From assembly GCA_963978545.1 (NCBI GenBank), contig OZ021727.1, forward strand, positions 48,769,385 to 48,833,384: a stretch of 64,000 nt of DNA, read 5' to 3'. How positions within the stretch are numbered: the stretch's first letter is position 1; each line of letters begins with the position of its first letter. Both the position numbers and the translations under genes were made by a program. The notes beneath the pieces were generated by a model that saw nothing but the letters and a program-made list of their open reading frames with translations, had not been told where the DNA came from and made no database searches. This DNA is from Linyphia triangularis. Taxonomy: Eukaryota; Arthropoda; Arachnida; Araneae; Linyphiidae. Shown here piece by piece: positions 61,601-64,000 of the stretch.

Positions 61601-62358
61601 GAGCTGCTGCAGTTCATGACGATATCATCATGTCCAGAGAACTGCACCATAGCAGCTCCGTTTTTTCAGCTGAGTCCCTGGCTATTTTATTGGCCTTGCA
61701 GTTTATTTTAAAGCAAGGCCATGATCAGTGGATTGTTTACACAGATTCCAAAAGTTGTTTAGACGCACTAAATAATCCACTGAATCAGACCCATCCTTTT
61801 ATTTTAGAAATTTTAAATATTCACCTCACTCTTTGTGAAAGAAATTTTAAAGTACTTTTTTGTTGGATCCCAGGTCATGTGGGGATCATGGGTAATGAGC
61901 GCGCAGATACTAACGCACGATCAGCAAGTGGACCTAGGAGCACTTGGCTCTGCCCTGACGACGCATATAAAGCTTGTGAAACTGCTCTGTCTCTCACTTG
62001 GCAGGCCATGTGGGATGCACAGACAGCTAACAAGCTGCGTTCGTTTCAGCCCTTAATATCCGGATTTGCGCCCATCCAGCAATCCAGGAAAAGGGAAGTG
62101 CTCCTAACTCGATTAAGAATAGGCCACACTCGTTTTACCCATGTGCATCTTCTGCTGGCAGAAGGTGCCCCCACATGCAATACCTGTGGAGTTGTATTTT
62201 CTGTTCTCCATATTTTAAATGAATGTCCGTGTTTTAATCCTGTTAGACAGCGGCATTTTAAATCTAATCATCCTTCACTATTTAACATTTTAAATTCACC
62301 TCCTCATAAAAATCTTTTTAATTTCTTACAAGACATTGGATTTTATCATTTGATTTGA
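58666..62358 (+). CDS. LINE ORF2 polyprotein: endonuclease, reverse transcriptase, RNase H
   Basis: Open frame of 1230 codons from just after two TAA codons. No ATG precedes the endonuclease core (LLSWNCRGF at about residue 6, ICLQETLL), so it may start at a non-ATG codon, by reinitiation near the ORF1 stop (58670-58672 overlaps it), or from a lost ATG. APE-type endonuclease: IMGDFNGHNPLWGS (about 133) and HSDHFPVVL. RT about 480-750: KPGKDPKNPSSYRPIALTS, FRRGRSTIDNLL, FFDMEKAYD, GVPQGSVLS, and FVDD at 671 in place of YVDD. RNase H from about 966: IYTDGSK, SAESLAILLAL, VYTDSKSCLDAL, WIPGHVGIMGNERAD, all catalytic residues visible. C-terminal CNTCGVVFSVLHILNECPCF zinc-type motif. Nicks target DNA and copies the element RNA. 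Confidence 0.96.
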   Translation: MLKFSLLSWNCRGFHHNSVDIKHLVDEHKPVCICLQETLLKPFQSSLVRGYSPLRKDYVSGDRASGGVAIFTSNGNPSTPLTLSTNLQAVAVRVAIHNQLITVCSVYLPPNLTIRQADLNRLCGQLPPPFIIMGDFNGHNPLWGSPDINNRGRQIEKLITDQHLCIFNNGQHTYFHAPSRTFHAIDLALCSPSLFSDWTFFVENDPFHSDHFPVVLNYQGRLNTPLIRQPRFIIEREDWDMFSSTVSLSDEMVDQDDIDVAVQSVTNAIIEAAHLAIPVSSTKLPKQSKPWWNQNCRLAHRKQKKLWGIFRRYPTTTNLVNFKRARAEARQIRRRSQRDSWRKYVSSITSSTSSKRVWNKVNKIKGRYPNYSISILENHLGTVSDPKDIANTLADAFAKVSSNSNYKEPFASYKLRAERTKLNFTSTSSEEYNSDFTLAELMQALSGSNNSAVGPDNIHYTMLKHLQPLQLKLILKLFNRIWRENSFPSNWQRALIIPIVKPGKDPKNPSSYRPIALTSCFCKLLEKLVNARLLFYLESNNSLSRFQSGFRRGRSTIDNLLLLETSIREAFVKRNHLVSVFFDMEKAYDRTWRYDILKDLHDLGLRGNLPSFIENFLKRRIFQVRVNSILSDEFIQEQGVPQGSVLSCALFIIKVNSLLTCLPPAVSGTLFVDDFQMSCASTNMSTIERQLHLAIRRVTDWANKNGFTFSAEKTVAMHFCRKRELHHDPEIFLNGVQIPIVKETKFLGVIFDSKLTFLPHIKYLKLKCNKVLNLLKVLSNTSWGADTTSMLKIYRCLVRSILDYGSVVYGSARKSALMLLDPVHHSGLRIASGAFSTSPVQSLYVLCLEASLGLRRDKLSLKFYFKVKYHPSHPLLEHIFNPLYHRLFNARPSCIPSFALRIRSILSSHNIDDFRVRPISFSIPPWHHHQIIVLNIFSNFKKSCTPDIIFTNLFYYHRNSFSNFKAIYTDGSKSQGHVGAAAVHDDIIMSRELHHSSSVFSAESLAILLALQFILKQGHDQWIVYTDSKSCLDALNNPLNQTHPFILEILNIHLTLCERNFKVLFCWIPGHVGIMGNERADTNARSASGPRSTWLCPDDAYKACETALSLTWQAMWDAQTANKLRSFQPLISGFAPIQQSRKREVLLTRLRIGHTRFTHVHLLLAEGAPTCNTCGVVFSVLHILNECPCFNPVRQRHFKSNHPSLFNILNSPPHKNLFNFLQDIGFYHLI

Positions 62359-62677
62359 ATAGTTATTTTTCTTATTTATTACTTTTTAAATAATGATTGA
62401 AACCTTTTTATATCCATTTTAAAACTGATTAACGATTGGTTGGCGCAGTATGGCCCTCGTGTTGCCCTTGCGCCGTTAAACTTAAATCAACCAACCTTTA
62501 ATGAATTGAAATCTAGTACAATATATTATTGAAAGACACCGATGTGCTTCAAATGTTTGAGGATAGAGATCTATCGGAAAACTTTTCATAGCTAAAACGC
62601 TTGCATAAAAGAAATATCCAACAGTAAGATTCAATATAATCTGCGGATAGGTGCACTTTAAGTCGCACATGGCTTAA

Positions 62678-63097
62678 AAATTGATAGACATTGAAGTGAC
62701 ATCTCAAACGGTGAGAAATATTATTAAAATAGCGGGTCTGAATGGGACTTGCAGCCCGAAAGAAGCCTTATATAAGTACATGTAACAGAAAAAAGCTCAT
62801 CGATTTTGCAAAGTCCTTTTTAGTGATGAATTAAAATTAAATATCCAAGTGTCAGATAATCGAGTTATGGTCAGGTGGAAACCAAATCAACAAATGTTAA
62901 CTTGTAATTTATATGAAACTGTCAAACACGGTAGAGGAGACGTTGTGGTATGGGGGTGTATGAGAGATGCTGGTGTCGGCAATTTACGTTATGTAGAAGG
63001 AAATAAGCATAGATACGTGTATCTTGAAATTCCAACTCAAAACGTCTTAACCAGTGCACATAAATTGTCACTCGGGAATTGTCTTCAATATTTTTAG
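62678..63097 (+). pseudogene. Tc1-like transposase fragment inside foldback element
   Basis: Reads VTSQTVRNIIKIAGLNGTCS, AHRFCKVLFSDELKLN, VMVRWKPNQQ and VKHGRGDVVVWGCMRDAGVG with one stop and a frameshift between blocks. This is the middle of a Tc1 transposase, including the first catalytic aspartate. The block expected after it (FQQDNDPKH type) and the last catalytic residue are missing, and the right inverted arm begins instead. The element is therefore a deletion derivative that must be moved in trans. Confidence 0.85.
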
Positions 63098-63353
63098 CAA
63101 TTCTTAAGCCATGTGCGACTTGAAGTGCACTTATACGCGAATTATATTGAACCTTACTATAGGATATTTCTTTTATGCAAGCGTTTTAACTTTAAAAAAT
63201 TTCCTGATCGATCTCTATCCTCAAAAATTTGAAGCACATCGGTGTCTTTCAATAATATATTGTACTAGATTTCAATTCATTAAAGATTTCAACAATTTTT
63301 TCATAAATAATCCAACATTTCATAACTGAATCACCAACTCAAGAATAGGTTTA

Positions 63354-63531
63354 GCCGACCAAACGGTATAGTGGTTAACGTACTGGCCTCTAGATCGCGA
63401 GGTTGCGGGTTCGAGTGCCATGTTAGGCATGGGTGTTTGTAATTGTATGTTGGCTTTTTAGTGACGAATGTTTCGACGCATTATAGCCCTCGTGTTGCTA
63501 ACGGCGCCAGATAATCTGAATACAACCAACC
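63354..63531 (+). mobile_element. tRNA-derived SINE, copy 7
   Basis: Full-length copy with 13-bp duplication AAGAATAGGTTTA at 63341-63353 and 63532-63544. It sits in the right arm of the foldback element. The B-box reads GGTTCGAGTGCC (one change). The matching place in the left arm (about 56,570-56,590) lacks it. Confidence 0.96.
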
Positions 63532-64000
63532 AAGAATAGGTTTAGGAACTCCATTTTAAGACAATCAGCAACAAGCTAAAATTAAACAATTGCTGCTATC
63601 GTGTCTTCATGACACTTGCGTACACTTCAGTTTTGAAAATTTACTGCAAGTCTTTTGTGGAAAACTCCAGAATTTTCCTATGGCGTACGGAAACTCTTTT
63701 TACTTGGCACTTAGCAACATCTCCTAAATAGTTCAATTTAAATATTTCCTGCGCTTTGTAAAAACAGACATTTATTATAAACTTATTTTAAAGAATCAAA
63801 TTAAACATATTTCATTAGTTACTGAAGATATGAAGCAAAAGATTAGGATAATTTCTAATTTATTTGTAACTTTCGCTTCCGTACGGAGACTTTTTTTTCC
63901 CACTGTATGTTTTAAAGATGGTTAAAAATGAATTGTAGGTTTTTGCAAAGTTTTCCCATTAACCCTAGATAACATTCGTCTATTATCTAATACTAATAGA

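Larger units (their letters stand above)
56667..62495 (+). mobile_element. Full-length non-LTR retrotransposon (I group, with RNase H)
   Basis: 5829 bp between 14-bp duplications CTTTAATGAATTGA (56653-56666 and 62496-62509). The GC-rich 5' end (CCCCTCGGGGGCTCACATC) can pair locally. ORF1 (CCHC knuckles) is followed by ORF2 (endonuclease, RT, RNase H). The 3' end GGCCCTCGTGTTGCCC...AAATCAACCAACC has no poly(A). An RNase H domain plus a CCHC ORF1 fits the I superfamily rather than Jockey proper. One frameshift in ORF1 is the only clear lesion, so the copy is young. Confidence 0.95.
56068..63905. mobile_element. Foldback Tc1-like element with nested LINE and SINEs
   Basis: Begins CAGTGGGTAAAAAAAAGTCT and ends with its near inverse, between TA dinucleotides (56066-67 and 63906-07). 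Inverted arms of roughly 750 bp pair the left side (56068-56666 continuing at 62510-62672) with the right side (about 63105-63905). The centre (62678-63097) is a Tc1 transposase remnant. Insertions: SINE at 56101, LINE at 56667, SINE at 63354. With these removed the element is about 1.7 kb. Confidence 0.88.

Overview
This is AT-rich animal DNA, most consistent with an arthropod (chelicerate or crustacean; I cannot decide which). The reasons are intron-split ionotropic receptor (IR) genes that lack an amino-terminal domain, many Tc1/mariner-like elements, tRNA-derived SINEs, an RNase H-bearing I-group LINE, and a long satellite. There are no bacterial features. The satellite and transposon ORFs are not host genes.

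Layout. 1-8133 is a 148-bp satellite organised into a 25-monomer higher-order repeat of exactly 3694 bp. 9.4-23.4 kb (minus strand) holds the first four exons of an IR gene, IR-A; its channel exons are not visible and would lie beyond or under the satellite. 32.2-45.7 kb (minus strand) holds a complete eight-exon paralogue, IR-B: 423 residues with ligand-binding lobes S1 and S2, M1, a pore loop, M3 and M4, and one GC-AG intron. The flanks and introns of the two genes align over about 8.69-27.9 kb and 37.86-49.1 kb, so the pair arose by an old tandem duplication.

The duplicate serves as a natural empty-site control. Copy A carries insertions that copy B lacks: a 2.7-kb element with TAGGGTGGATCG ends and an 8-bp target duplication; a foldback element with TA target duplications, itself split by a 4.6-kb element with GGGCGATTCC ends, an XPG/PIN-like gene in two divergent copies and an array of GTTGCACCCGCGAT motifs; and a 5'-truncated LINE. 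Intergenic DNA at 27.9-32.1, 49.1-52.1 and 53.2-56.0 kb holds old LINE and Tc1 remnants and otherwise nothing I can support.

56.07-63.9 kb is a second foldback Tc1-like element interrupted by two SINEs and a full-length 5.8-kb LINE (ORF1 with three CCHC knuckles and one frameshift; ORF2 with endonuclease, reverse transcriptase and RNase H, uninterrupted). The LINE's 3' end closely matches the 3' end of all seven SINE copies in the window. This points to a SINE-LINE partnership in which the LINE's reverse transcriptase mobilises the SINE.
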